A DNA stretch of 64,000 nucleotides from Alphaproteobacteria bacterium GM202ARS2 (GCA_014323835.1 JACONH010000005.1:1-64000); one strand, 5' to 3'. Positions 33,101-42,416 are shown, counted from the stretch's first letter. Made by a program: numbers and translations. The notes: generated by a model not told the origin, from the letters alone.

Positions 33101-33747
33101 TTATGGTAGGGGAGTCGCAAACCCTGATTAGGATAATGAGAGCCGACATTACGTGCCCATACCATACCATCAGCATATCTTTCTCGAGCAAAATCATCTG
33201 CTCCTTCATAGCTGATTCGTTCACCTACTTCTTTAATCTTGGATACCCCTATAAAAACATAACATTGTTTATCATCCTCAGAAAAAGGATTGGCATAATT
33301 GGCATGATAAAATATTAGACTTTTATCCTTCTCAATCTGATTAAAGAAATCTTCAGCGTTTCTTCGGCGAAGATTATTTTCCAGATAACCATTTTTGTCG
33401 TACATAAGCCCATAAGGCCACGCGCATACCGTAGCTTGCGGTATATTCCATTCCACTCGTCTTGCTCGATTTCTCCAAAAATCAGGTGGCTCTGAAAAAC
33501 CTTTAATTTGTTGCAAACCAAAAGCATTGACACTGTAGATACATGGTGGCAAATCCGCACCATCCAGCTGTGCAATTGGTTTGCCGGCATTTTCTTGCTC
33601 GCGGCGAAGATTGCGGTTACGAGCAATTATGTCGCCAGGGTGTGAACTCCTACCAACACAATACGTGTTGCACTCGGGTTTTTGGCAAATATGACCATTC
33701 CAACCATCGTTGTGCCAAGCAAGACGGGCTGTTAAGTGGTGCGACAT
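30166..33747 (-). CDS. large RecD2-like helicase with C-terminal nuclease-type domain
   Basis: A 1193-residue protein, much longer than RecD2 (about 720-800). The N-terminal 580 residues match no family I can name; they contain a Cys cluster CQKPECNTYC (21-30). The SF1B helicase core follows: Walker A GHAGTGKTS (603-611), Walker B VDEAS (691-695), GDPNQLPPIG (721-730), then a C-terminal motif V-type SIHKAQGSEFENTYVI (near 1000) and motif VI ELLYTALTRAQ. The last 95 residues, with RSKSELMIVEHLQKQNIPFYYEKLL and FTIYSQGKTFYWEH, resemble a PD-(D/E)xK nuclease. GC content is visibly lower than that of the neighbours. It is probably an acquired anti-phage or DNA-processing gene; no partner gene is adjacent. 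Confidence 0.8.
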   Translation of the reverse strand: MSHHLTARLAWHNDGWNGHICQKPECNTYCVGRSSHPGDIIARNRNLRREQENAGKPIAQLDGADLPPCIYSVNAFGLQQIKGFSEPPDFWRNRARRVEWNIPQATVCAWPYGLMYDKNGYLENNLRRRNAEDFFNQIEKDKSLIFYHANYANPFSEDDKQCYVFIGVSKIKEVGERISYEGADDFARERYADGMVWARNVGSHYPNQGLRLPYHNYIDNFEAMQRFAVFPENPQVCKYGSKLITDDAAIGLLEQFLNSIHELQEMEDESENWHEKEQWILGCINELWKKRGLYPSLANVMKYLEVDETVIFSAHKFIGENNSKEAHRLFFNALDKGDDTPELNLTGHALQKIARQWRLRSKDAQELLRTIIPRLDLEEKQIGHIVNDKEDVRKEHGLPIDLKLFVHNPYVLCENYVGDSADDIISWNTVDRGVLPSQELGSTPLAGMERNDSRRFRALCIEQLRKESNQIFSSASLILEKIDEKMKRLPDWRSVEFTQRYFDVDYETLEDGLILRKEGDDLWLYLKHVHEDERTVEEALTKLAGRADISLTRPFSFENWCSEILDTESRLLAVAREEYTKYVKEQAKVGEKVFQKPFSVITGHAGTGKTSVICSIVRAVRQTEGENAPLDILAPTGKASVRIRDKLREQGIQKVRTSTVHSFLARHGWLYDNLTFKRAGGKRGGTGTIIVDEASMLDIHLMACLARALEWNQIKRFILIGDPNQLPPIGRGKIFSDVIDWLDKKKPENIGYLTGNMRQLENKVEKKGTAILRLANMFIGKDARSNGQSKLSEDKKFLSQIHKGDVVDEDMKIIYWDEPENLGEILLSAIEEDMQEHTGELLNQNKPYELWRAAFAWQAHKYQILTPHRGKLHGVEALNDKVQKYLSSTLIERYGTLGGITLCDKVIQIKNRPQSNMIGAYNFDTRKPEPLELFNGEIGFANKHNFDKGYYRLKRFQVSFENRKNLVVGYGNIGNGYSEKVEDNLELAYAISIHKAQGSEFENTYVIMPQSEDFSLSSELLYTALTRAQNHCTLFIQGDVSTILSAQRLENKQTSYVNSSLFHGLFQPVPDELVNRVGRDEEGKIHENLGKYMVRSKSELMIVEHLQKQNIPFYYEKLLKAPDGTVSLPNFTIYSQGKTFYWEHWLTDSSAYQDYRNEATEWYNKHFTGCLIETFEDAELEQQIKKHIDTYFS

Positions 33748-33783
33748 ATCAGAAATATCAGTAATTCATAAGGATAAAATCCG

Positions 33784-33841
33784 TTTATCCATATTGATAT
33801 ATTTTTTGTCAAGATAATTTTAATTATCTAATATTATTAGA
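33784..33841 (-). promoter_or_regulatory. promoter with two palindromes upstream of helicase gene
   Basis: The minus strand reads TTGACA (33812-33807), 17 bases, GATAAA (33789-33784). Just upstream of the -35 box lie two overlapping perfect palindromes, GATAATT-TT-AATTATC (33813-33828) and TCTAATA-T-TATTAGA (33827-33841). These could be operator sites for an unseen regulator. Confidence 0.6.
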
Positions 33842-33856
33842 TTTTTATTTACAATG

Positions 33857-33929
33857 CGTCCCCTAGGGGATTCGAACCCCTGTCGCCGCCGTGAGAGGGC
33901 GGTGTCCTAGGCCTCTAGACGAAGGGGAC
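33857..33929 (-). tRNA. tRNA-Glu (CTC)
   Basis: Acceptor GTCCCCT/AGGGGAC, anticodon stem CCGCC/GGCGG, loop CTCTCAC with anticodon CTC. CCA is not encoded. It separates the low-GC helicase gene from the parS array. tRNA genes are common integration sites, but I see no duplicated 3' end nearby. Confidence 0.93.
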
Positions 33930-34007
33930 AGACAACACCCTCAACCCATAAACCCATAGCCAAAATCGCGCAAGCACCCACCACACAAAAAAAACAAAAA
34001 TTCGAAT

Positions 34008-34275
34008 TGTTTCACGAGAAACATTCGACTCCCACCCACACAATTGTTTCACGTGAAACATCGACACAAAAAACCAAAATAAAAATTGTTTCACGTGAAA
34101 CATTCGACCCCCAACCACACAATTGTTTCACGGGAAACATCGATACAAAAAACCAAAATAAAAATTGTTTCACGTGAAACATTCGACCCCCACCCACACA
34201 ATTGTTTCGCGGGAAACATCGATACAAAAAACCAAAATAAAAATTGTTTCACGTGAAACATCGACACGTGAAACA
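34008..34275. repeat. parS array (seven sites plus half site)
   Basis: Sites matching TGTTTCACGTGAAACA at 34045, 34087, 34166 and 34245 (perfect), 34008 and 34124 (one change), 34203 (two changes), and a half site ending at 34275. Starts alternate 37 and 42 bases apart, so the array is a 79-base unit repeated. This is the ParB-binding centromere of the chromosome; parA/parB are not in the window. Confidence 0.92.
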
Positions 34276-34294
34276 AAGCGACACATAAACAAAG

Positions 34295-34368
34295 CGACCC
34301 CGGCACGATTCGAACGTGCGACCCACGGATTAGAAGTCCGTTGCTCTATCCAACTGAGCTACGGGGCC
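34295..34368 (-). tRNA. tRNA-Arg (TCT)
   Basis: Acceptor GGCCCCG/CGGGGTC, anticodon stem ACGGA/TCCGT, loop CTTCTAA giving anticodon TCT (reads AGA/AGG). CCA not encoded. It follows the NDUFS4-like gene with a 16-base gap. Confidence 0.95.
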
Positions 34369-34384
34369 CTTATGTGCCTAAGCG

Positions 34385-34696
34385 TTAAGAGTAGCGATAA
34401 CGTCTCAGCACATTATCGGCATAGCTGCGCATCGTCTCCGGCGGTTTATCATGTTCAGCATCGACAAAATAGTCGATGCCCTCCCTCGATGCGTAAGCAA
34501 TGGCTTCCTCTCGGCTATGGAAGTGCAACCGCACCTGCTCCCGCGCCGACATCGAGCCCTGCCAGCCCGTCAACGGATCTCGCCGCGACGGCCCCTGCGG
34601 CATATAATCGAGAACCCACCCCTTCGTCCCCGCAAGACCCGACTGCATCGCCGATTTGCTCGGTTTGTAAATACGTGCCTTCATCCTCTCATCCAT
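34385..34696 (-). CDS. NDUFS4-like complex I accessory protein
   Basis: A 103-residue protein of the ETC complex I subunit (NDUFS4) family found in alphaproteobacteria and mitochondria. Seen: ARIYKPSKSAMQSGLAGTKGWVLDY (about 7-31), W-x-GS with SREEAIAYASREGIDYFV (about 61-78), and a basic C-terminus. It binds the matrix arm of NADH dehydrogenase at the Fe-S module. It lies between two tRNA genes, and the internal ATG at 34684 is an alternative start. Confidence 0.87.
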   Translation of the reverse strand: MDERMKARIYKPSKSAMQSGLAGTKGWVLDYMPQGPSRRDPLTGWQGSMSAREQVRLHFHSREEAIAYASREGIDYFVDAEHDKPPETMRSYADNVLRRYRYS

Positions 34697-34725
34697 AACA
34701 CTTATCCGTTGTCAGCGTGCTAGCG

Positions 34726-35541
<816 letters not shown>

Positions 35542-35591
35542 GTTTGCCATCTCACAGAATCGCACCCCTCTATCCTATTCTTAAAAGAAAA

Positions 35592-36368
35592 ATGACTGAG
35601 ACGCAACGCCTCAACTTAACATCGCCATCGCGTAAGCTCGCCTATCGTTTGCTCCCTGGCAACGCCCCCACCGTTGTTTTTCTGCATGGACTCGGCTCCG
35701 ACATGAGCGGCGCCAAAGCAGAAGCCATCCAAGCCTTTTGTGGCAAAAATCAACGCCAATGTCTCTGTTTTGACCTCAGCGGCCACGGCGAATCAGACGA
35801 CACCCTCCAACAAGAAGTTATCTCGCAATGGCTCAACGACATCGAAGCCCTGCTCGCCCACATCAACGACAAACACTATCTCCTTGTCGGCTCTAGTTTC
35901 GGGGCATGGCTCAGCTTTCTTGCTGCCCGCCGCCGCAACCATACAGGCATCGTTGGTATCATCGCCATTGCCGCCGCCATCGATGCCTCGCACCGCCTGC
36001 TACTCAAGGAGCTGACCCCCGCCCAACGCGCCGAACTGAAAAAAGACCACCACGTCCAATTCTCTATCGGCTGTCTCAATCACCAGCTATCCCCTGCCTT
36101 TTTTACCGATGCCGAGCGTTATTTGCTCCTCAACGACAAAAACCCCTCCTTTGCTGCCCCCTATCCCACGTGCTTTTTGCATGGCTTGCAAGACCCAACC
36201 GTGCCGCACAGCCTCGCCTTCGAGATGCTCTGTGCCCTCGACAGCCAACACCCCCATACCATGACCCTCATCAAAGACGGCGACCACCGCTTGTCGGATC
36301 CTTTTTCTCTTGCCCGTTTGACCGATTGTTTGCAACGTCTCTGTAAACACTATGATACAACGCACTGA
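35592..36368 (+). CDS. alpha/beta hydrolase
   Basis: A hydrolase of about 258 residues with the fold's elements: HGLGSD oxyanion region (about 33-38), the nucleophile elbow GSSFGAW (Ser near 102), the acid Asp in HGLQDPTVP (near 202) and the His in GDHRLS (near 235). No signal peptide. Substrate unknown; esterase and C-C hydrolase activities are both possible. It is divergent from pyrF, and its 3' end overlaps the convergent SDR gene by 98 bases. Confidence 0.82.
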   Translation: MTETQRLNLTSPSRKLAYRLLPGNAPTVVFLHGLGSDMSGAKAEAIQAFCGKNQRQCLCFDLSGHGESDDTLQQEVISQWLNDIEALLAHINDKHYLLVGSSFGAWLSFLAARRRNHTGIVGIIAIAAAIDASHRLLLKELTPAQRAELKKDHHVQFSIGCLNHQLSPAFFTDAERYLLLNDKNPSFAAPYPTCFLHGLQDPTVPHSLAFEMLCALDSQHPHTMTLIKDGDHRLSDPFSLARLTDCLQRLCKHYDTTH

Positions 36369-37221
36369 GTCCGTCTCTATAGGTGGGATAGCGCGGCTTG
36401 AAGCCAAGAGCCTTTTTGATAAGCCGATTGCTGACCCGACGATTTGCCTGATAAAAACGCGCCCGCCCTTCAGAAAGTAAGCCCTCACGCCACATCTCAA
36501 CCGGCGGCGGCTCAACCCCCAACAACGAACAGCCATACCGCAACACCTGCCAAGACGCCGCCGGCTCATCATCACAGACATTATACACCGTATGCCCCGT
36601 GTCTTTCATCATCGCCAGATGAATACCCTGTGCCGCATCCTCCACATGAATACGAGAAAAAACATGCCCCTCCTTGATAATGTGACGGCTCCTACCCTGC
36701 ACCAGCCCATCGAAGACGCAACGTCCCCGACCATAAATGCCCGGCAAACGAAAAATATGCCCCTGAATAGCCTTATCCCGTATAACATCGAGCCAGTGCC
36801 GTTCGGCTTGCTGTCGCCTGCGGGCAACAGCATCCGTTCCACGTAAAGCCGAGTCTTCATCGACCCACGCCCCGTCATAATCGCCATACACCGACGTGCT
36901 CGACACATAGCCCAACCAGCGCAACGCCTTTGCCTCACGGCGTAAACGCTCGCCATACAACGCCCACACCCGCTCGCAGCTGCCCTTATCCACTGGCACA
37001 GGGGGCACCGATATAAGAATATGACTCGCCCGCGCCAAGACGGTATCAGGCACCTCGGCAAAAGGCTGCCAACGCACCCGATGATGCAAGCCCGCAAGGG
37101 ACTCATAGGAGCGACAGGCAACGACACAATCCAACGAAGACGGCAAGCGCGCCAACACCGCCCGCAACGTATAACCAAAACCAAAACATAGCAAGACAGC
37201 GCGTTTTGCTGTAAATACCAT
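36271..37221 (-). CDS. NAD(P)-binding epimerase-like SDR protein
   Basis: A 316-residue extended SDR resembling YeeZ-type proteins. N-terminal LLCFGFGYTLRAVL (Gly-rich dinucleotide loop, about 10-23), YVSSTSVYGDYDGAWVDED (about 103-121) and FRLPGIYGRGR (about 157-167). The Tyr-x3-Lys pair is not obvious, so enzyme activity is uncertain. The start at 37221 has GGAG 5 bases upstream. The last 32 residues are antisense to the hydrolase gene. Confidence 0.75.
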   Translation of the reverse strand: MVFTAKRAVLLCFGFGYTLRAVLARLPSSLDCVVACRSYESLAGLHHRVRWQPFAEVPDTVLARASHILISVPPVPVDKGSCERVWALYGERLRREAKALRWLGYVSSTSVYGDYDGAWVDEDSALRGTDAVARRRQQAERHWLDVIRDKAIQGHIFRLPGIYGRGRCVFDGLVQGRSRHIIKEGHVFSRIHVEDAAQGIHLAMMKDTGHTVYNVCDDEPAASWQVLRYGCSLLGVEPPPVEMWREGLLSEGRARFYQANRRVSNRLIKKALGFKPRYPTYRDGLSALYHSVYRDVANNRSNGQEKKDPTSGGRRL

Positions 37222-37248
37222 CACATCTCCTACCATGAAAGGTTCGCC

Positions 37249-38061
37249 ATGCCCCCTGAAACTGCCCCCTCTCTTTTCTATATCATGGTGCTTGCCATCA
37301 TACAGGGTCTCAGCGAATTTTTACCGATATCGTCCTCTGCCCATCTTGTGTTGCTCGGTATCCTTACCGACACACAGCACAGCATCGATGTGGACATTGC
37401 CGTCCATTTTGGCTCATTGCTCGCCCTTATGCTTTTTTGTCGCAAAGACATTGGCGGACTCATAACAGATCTGCCTACCCTCGTAACGCACCGTCGAACA
37501 CAGTATACGTCTTTGCTACGCTTGCTGGTGATTGCCAGTCTACCGGTTGTCGTCATCGGCTTTGTTGTCCGTTACAGCATCGATATGAGCAGTATACGTA
37601 GCCTCGCATGGCTGGCGAGCGTCAATCTGCTTTTTGCTGTTCTGCTCTACGGGGCTGACCGCTGGGGACGCACCGATAAAACCCTAGCGGATTTGCGTTG
37701 GTGGCATGGGTTGGCTATCGGTAGCGCGCAAGCCTGTGCGCTTATGCCCGGTGTGAGTCGCTCGGGGGCGGTCATCACCGCCGCCCGTCATATCGGTGTG
37801 CCTGCCGAGCAAGCCGCACGTCTGTCCTTTCTGCTCAGTATGCCCGCCATCGCCGGGGCGATGCTCCTCGTTGCTATCGATGCCACAAAAGAGACAACAA
37901 CCACACCGCCAGAGACCCTGCTGATAGCGATTCTGTTGAGTTTTGTTGCTGCTTTTGGTGCTCTTAAAGCCTTGATGAGTCTATTGCGTATCACCAATTT
38001 TACGCCCTTTGTTCTTTATCGGGTTGGGCTGTCGCTGCTTTTGTTTGCCAGTTTGTCCTGA
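37249..38061 (+). CDS. uppP: undecaprenyl-diphosphatase UppP (BacA)
   Basis: A 270-residue membrane phosphatase that recycles undecaprenyl carrier lipid for peptidoglycan. Signature IIQGLSEFLPISSSAHLVLL (about 17-36) and PGVSRSGAVITAAR (about 168-181). Six to eight hydrophobic helices. Its 3' end overlaps the convergent coaD gene by 46 bases. Expression confers bacitracin tolerance in other bacteria. Confidence 0.93.
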   Translation: MPPETAPSLFYIMVLAIIQGLSEFLPISSSAHLVLLGILTDTQHSIDVDIAVHFGSLLALMLFCRKDIGGLITDLPTLVTHRRTQYTSLLRLLVIASLPVVVIGFVVRYSIDMSSIRSLAWLASVNLLFAVLLYGADRWGRTDKTLADLRWWHGLAIGSAQACALMPGVSRSGAVITAARHIGVPAEQAARLSFLLSMPAIAGAMLLVAIDATKETTTTPPETLLIAILLSFVAAFGALKALMSLLRITNFTPFVLYRVGLSLLLFASLS

Positions 38062-38549
38062 AGACGCTTGACCACCCGTGCTGAGACGAAGGGCGAGACA
38101 TCCCCATGCAAAGAAGCAATTTCTCGCACCAAATCAGAAGAGGTAAAATGTTGGCGTTCACAAGCCATGAGGAACAGGGTGTCTACTTTCGGTTCTAGGC
38201 GGGCGTTGGCGGATGCCATTTTCAGTTCATATTCGAAGTCGGATACGGCGCGCAACCCACGGATAATGGCGGATGCGCCGCGCTCACGCACAAAGTCCAC
38301 CAGAAGTCCTTCGAAAGAACACACCTCGACACGCACCTCAGGGGCGATAGAGCCGTCTTTGCTCAAGGCATCCACCTCCAGACGCACCATATCGAGTCTT
38401 TCCTGCAAAGAGAACAACGGCTTCTTCTCGAAGCCACAGGCGACCGCCACTGTTACGTCATCGAAGAGACGACACGCCCGCATCACAACATCCAAGTGGC
38501 CAAAGGTAACGGGGTCGAACATGCCCGGGTAAATGGCTTTTTTAGTCAC
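38016..38549 (-). CDS. coaD: phosphopantetheine adenylyltransferase
   Basis: A 177-residue nucleotidyltransferase of CoA synthesis. The HxGH-type motif appears as TFGHLDV within [15 protein letters not shown], the second motif as [11 protein letters not shown] (the common ISSSLVRE has Asp for Ser). A GTG at 38549 was taken as the start because AGAGG lies upstream and conserved sequence begins there; it overlaps the gyrA stop by 8 bases. Confidence 0.92.
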   Translation of the reverse strand: MTKKAIYPGMFDPVTFGHLDVVMRACRLFDDVTVAVACGFEKKPLFSLQERLDMVRLEVDALSKDGSIAPEVRVEVCSFEGLLVDFVRERGASAIIRGLRAVSDFEYELKMASANARLEPKVDTLFLMACERQHFTSSDLVREIASLHGDVSPFVSARVVKRLQDKLANKSSDSPTR

Positions 38550-41211
38550 CTTGTTCCTCTTTGTCTTGGGTTGATTCATCCGTCATGACCGCGGCGGAAA
38601 CCAGTTTTTCGCCACTATCGAGCCGTAGCAGTTGCACCCCTTGCGTCGAGCGACGCGCACGGCGAATGGTGCCGGTCGGCATACGCAAACACATACCCCC
38701 TTCGCTCATTAAGATAATATCTTCTTCGCCCCGCAGCGTAAACGTTGCCACCACACTAGACGGCTTGTTGGCTGGAAGGGCAATGTTGGTGATTCCTTTA
38801 CCGCCCCGCCCGGTGAGTCGATAGTCGTGACTCGAGGTGCATTTGCCTAGCCCCCTATCAGTCAACGTCAAAATCATGACTTCGCTTTCTGCTAAAGCCG
38901 TGCGAGTCTCTTGACTGAGGGTGGCACCTTCGCCTTCATCGCCACTCTGGCGGAGCCAGGCATAACGGGTCTCATTATCAAAATCACAGTGCGGTAGAAG
39001 AGCTAAGGACATGACTCTATCGTCTGGTGCCAGCGTGATGCCGCGCACCCCTGAGGAGTCGCGCCCCGAAAAGATACGGACGTTGTCGATGGCAAAACGG
39101 ATACATTGGCCTCGTCTGGTGGCAAGAAAGAGGTCGTCTTTTTCGTTGCACATGGCGACACCCACCAGCTCATCGTCACCTTTGAGTTTCATTGCTTTTT
39201 TTCCTTTTGCCATGATTTTTGTGAAGTCCGACAGCTGATTGCGGCGCACCATGCCTTGCGCGGTGGCAAAGACGATGGAGCGTCCCTGCCACTGACTTTC
39301 ATCTTCAGGCAACGGCAACAACGATGTAATGTATTCATTGGCAGCAAGGGGCAGAATGTTCATCATCGACCGCCCCTTCGACTGCGGCGTGCCTTCGGGC
39401 AACTCGTGGGCAACCAGAGAATAAACCTGTCCCAGTGACGAGAAAAACAGCACAGTCATACGGGTATTGGCATCCCAGACTTTAACAACAGCATCATCGA
39501 TACCCACTTTCATGCCTGAGCGTCCTTTGCCGCCGCGTCGCTGCGCGCGATAAGCATTGCGCGGCACACGCTTGATATAACCCTTGTGACTCAGGGTAAT
39601 CACCAAGTCCTCGCTCTGCACCAAATCCTTTTCATCCAACACCTCTTCTTCGGCATCGTTGCCAATATGAGCCAAACGCGGCGTGGCAAAACGCTCCTTG
39701 ACCGCCATCAGCTCCTTACGCACCACATCATCGAGGGCACGAGAATCATTGAGAATCGTCAAATGCCCGACTATCTCCTCACAGGTCTGCTCCAAGTCAG
39801 AGCTGATTTTATCCCGCTCCAGCCCGGTCAATCGCTGCAAGCGTAACTCGAGAATGGCTTTGGCTTGCTGGGGCGAGAGACGATAGCCCTTGTCGCTAAC
39901 AGCCCCTGCTTCTGCCTCGCCGAGACGGTCGAGGAGCCCCCGCACCGCCGCCGACAAATCCCACGTCTTCTGGCACAGCTGGGTCGCTGCTTCTTGTGCA
40001 TCTTTGGCTTGGCGAATAATGCTAATGACATCATCGAGAGAATCCAACGCCACCCGAAAGCCGAGCAACTCGTGGGCGCGCTTGCGACAACGAGCCAACA
40101 AGAAAGCCGTGCGCCGCGCCACCACCGAACGGCGAAACGACAAAAACGTCCGTAGACTTTCCGCAAGAGTCAAAATCTGCGGGCGGCCATCCTTCAAAGC
40201 GAGCATGTTGATACTGAACGCTACCTGCAACGGCGTCTTTTGATACAAACGATGGAGCACAATACGAGCATCCGCATCACGCTTCACTTCGATGACAATA
40301 CGCACCCCCTCTCGGTCGGATTCATCACGCAAGTCGGTAATACCAACAATGGCTTTGTTGCGTGCCAGTTCAGCAATACGCTCGATGAGGCGCGCCTTAT
40401 TGACCTGATAAGGTATCTCTTTGACGATAATGGCATGGTTTTTGCGCGCCAACGGCTCGATGGTGCATTTGGCACGCAGACGAATCAGCCCTCTGCCCTC
40501 CTGATAAGCGGAGAGAATACCACTTTTGCCCAGAATAATACCACCGGTGGGAAAATCAGGCCCCTTGATGAAGCCCATCAGCTGCTTCACCGACGCCATC
40601 GGCGTATCGATGAGATAACAGCACGCATCGATGACCTCACCTACGTTGTGCGGCGGAATGTTGGTCGCCATGCCAACGGCAACACCGCCCGCCCCATTAA
40701 CTAAAAGATGCGGGAACTGCGCCGGCAAAACCTCAGGCTCCTGATGTGAACCATCATAGTTGTCACGAAAATCGACAGTGTCCTTGTCGATATCCTCGAT
40801 GAGCGCGCCCGCTGAGCGTGCCAGCCGTGCCTCCGTATACCGCATCGCCGCGGCGGGGTCGCCATCCATCGAGCCAAAGTTGCCCTGTCCATCAATCAAG
40901 GGCAGACGCAAGGAAAAATCCTGTGCCATGCGCACCATCGACTCGTAAATGGCATCGCCGCCGTGGGGATGATACTTACCCATAACATCACCGACAATAC
41001 GAGCCGACTTGCGATGCGCCTTGCTGTGGTCATAGCCCGCCTCCTTCATCGCATAAAGAATACGCCGCTGACCCGGCTTCAAACCATCACGAGAATCAGG
41101 CAACGCACGCGCAACAATAACGCTCATCGCATAATCGAGATACGAGCGCTCCATCTCCTGTTCTATCGATACAGGCTTCTCGCTTTCCTTATCAAAAGAG
41201 TCGTCCGTCAT
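38542..41211 (-). CDS. gyrA: DNA gyrase subunit A
   Basis: An 889-residue GyrA, starting MTDDSFDKE. The breakage-reunion domain has the catalytic Tyr in AMRYTEARL. The QRDR-equivalent sequence [22 protein letters not shown] differs from the common HPHGDxAxYD: the positions equivalent to E. coli Ser83 and Asp87 are Asp and Glu. The C-terminal beta-pinwheel contains the GyrA-box-like [13 protein letters not shown]. Coding-strand G tracts lie in its leader. It is followed by coaD. Confidence 0.95.
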   Translation of the reverse strand: MTDDSFDKESEKPVSIEQEMERSYLDYAMSVIVARALPDSRDGLKPGQRRILYAMKEAGYDHSKAHRKSARIVGDVMGKYHPHGGDAIYESMVRMAQDFSLRLPLIDGQGNFGSMDGDPAAAMRYTEARLARSAGALIEDIDKDTVDFRDNYDGSHQEPEVLPAQFPHLLVNGAGGVAVGMATNIPPHNVGEVIDACCYLIDTPMASVKQLMGFIKGPDFPTGGIILGKSGILSAYQEGRGLIRLRAKCTIEPLARKNHAIIVKEIPYQVNKARLIERIAELARNKAIVGITDLRDESDREGVRIVIEVKRDADARIVLHRLYQKTPLQVAFSINMLALKDGRPQILTLAESLRTFLSFRRSVVARRTAFLLARCRKRAHELLGFRVALDSLDDVISIIRQAKDAQEAATQLCQKTWDLSAAVRGLLDRLGEAEAGAVSDKGYRLSPQQAKAILELRLQRLTGLERDKISSDLEQTCEEIVGHLTILNDSRALDDVVRKELMAVKERFATPRLAHIGNDAEEEVLDEKDLVQSEDLVITLSHKGYIKRVPRNAYRAQRRGGKGRSGMKVGIDDAVVKVWDANTRMTVLFFSSLGQVYSLVAHELPEGTPQSKGRSMMNILPLAANEYITSLLPLPEDESQWQGRSIVFATAQGMVRRNQLSDFTKIMAKGKKAMKLKGDDELVGVAMCNEKDDLFLATRRGQCIRFAIDNVRIFSGRDSSGVRGITLAPDDRVMSLALLPHCDFDNETRYAWLRQSGDEGEGATLSQETRTALAESEVMILTLTDRGLGKCTSSHDYRLTGRGGKGITNIALPANKPSSVVATFTLRGEEDIILMSEGGMCLRMPTGTIRRARRSTQGVQLLRLDSGEKLVSAAVMTDESTQDKEEQGD

Positions 41212-41232
41212 AATCACACCACGTTGCACCAA

Positions 41233-41260
41233 CCCCCCAACCCCTCACCCCCCACCCCCC
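41233..41260 (-). promoter_or_regulatory. quadruplex-type G tracts in gyrA leader
   Basis: On the gyrA coding strand: GGGGGG, T, GGGGGG, TGA, GGGG, TT, GGGGGG, with loops of 1, 3 and 2 bases, about 22 bases before the ATG. Confidence 0.7.
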
Positions 41261-41359
41261 TTTTACCCTGTAACCACCACGCGCGCAACACAGGCAGAAA
41301 TTATGTCCCAGCGACGCTACGATGGGCTATAACACAAGAGAACACTAAAAACGCCCCTG

Positions 41360-42415
41360 ATGATGTCCCGCACTGTCGCCCCCGCCAAAACCCTTAACGC
41401 CGCTATTCTCGGTGCGACCGGTTACACCGGCGGCGAGATGATTCGTCTGCTTGCCCGCCATCCCCACGTCCATATCCACAGCCTATCCAGCCACAGCTTT
41501 GTCGGCGAATCTGTCCACTCGGTGTTGCCCAATCTTACGGGTCTCGAGTTGCCAACACTGCAAGCCCACGAGTCAATACAAGGCGAAGACATTGACGTTA
41601 TCTTTGCCTGCCTACCCCACCAACAGAGTCACACGCTTCTTGCCCCACTGGCAGAGCGCCACCGTATCATCGATTTGTCAGCAGACTTTCGTCTGAGTCT
41701 GAGTCGCTACCAGCAATGGTATCAAACAGAGCACAGTGCCCCTGAGCTTTTGCACGCAGCGGTTTATGGTTTAACCGAGCTGTATCGGGACTCTATCCGC
41801 TCGGCATCCCTTATCGCTAATCCCGGCTGTTACCCCACCGCGGTGTTACTGCCTCTTCTTCCGTTACTGCAGGGGGGTTTAATCGAGTCCGATGATATCG
41901 TTGTGGATGCGAAATCGGCTTTATCAGGGGCTGGACGCACCTTAAAACCCCATCTTTTGTTCTGTGAAGCCCAACAGGATATCACCGCTTACGGCATCGA
42001 CGGACACCGCCATAGTGCCGAGATTGACGAACAGATTTGCCGTCACGACCCACAAGCACCAGAGGTTCTGTTTACGCCGCACCTTGTGCCGATGAATCGG
42101 GGGATTCTGGCGACCCTCTACGTCAAGACACAAGCCTCGCCGCAAGAGGTTGTCTCGCACCTTAAGGCTACGTTTGCGGATGATGCCTTTGTGCATGTGA
42201 CCGACGAGCACAGGATGCCGCACACCAGTTGGGTTGCCCACAGCAATCATGCTCTTATTGGTGTAAGCCCGCGTATCGTCAACAACAGACTGGTGCTTGT
42301 TTGCGTCATCGATAATCTGGTAAAAGGGGCTGTCGGGCAAGCCATTCAAAATATGAATGTGATGGTTGGATTCGATGAAACGTGCGGGTTGGACTCAATT
42401 GCACCGCGTTTATGA
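41360..42415 (+). CDS. argC: N-acetyl-gamma-glutamyl-phosphate reductase
   Basis: A 351-residue enzyme of arginine synthesis. NADP-binding AILGATGYTGGEMIRLLARHP (about 15-35), the active-site Cys in LIANPGCYPTAVLLPL (about 148-163, Cys154), and SGAGRTLKP. FTPHLVPMNRGILAT (about 236-250) is characteristic. The first Met pair may be preceded by an unused leader. The gamma-carbonic anhydrase gene follows without a gap. Confidence 0.94.
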   Translation: MMSRTVAPAKTLNAAILGATGYTGGEMIRLLARHPHVHIHSLSSHSFVGESVHSVLPNLTGLELPTLQAHESIQGEDIDVIFACLPHQQSHTLLAPLAERHRIIDLSADFRLSLSRYQQWYQTEHSAPELLHAAVYGLTELYRDSIRSASLIANPGCYPTAVLLPLLPLLQGGLIESDDIVVDAKSALSGAGRTLKPHLLFCEAQQDITAYGIDGHRHSAEIDEQICRHDPQAPEVLFTPHLVPMNRGILATLYVKTQASPQEVVSHLKATFADDAFVHVTDEHRMPHTSWVAHSNHALIGVSPRIVNNRLVLVCVIDNLVKGAVGQAIQNMNVMVGFDETCGLDSIAPRL

Positions 42416-42416
42416 T

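Noticed and set aside
33857-33929. Integration site duplication at tRNA-Glu
   Set aside because: No direct repeat of the tRNA 3' end was found on the far side of the low-GC helicase gene, so site-specific integration is not shown.
33915-34306. Overlapping minus-strand open frames encoding repeated MFHVKQ and NVSRETI segments
   Set aside because: They are translations of the parS repeats in several frames; the same sequence is open in two or more frames and no ribosome-binding sites precede them.
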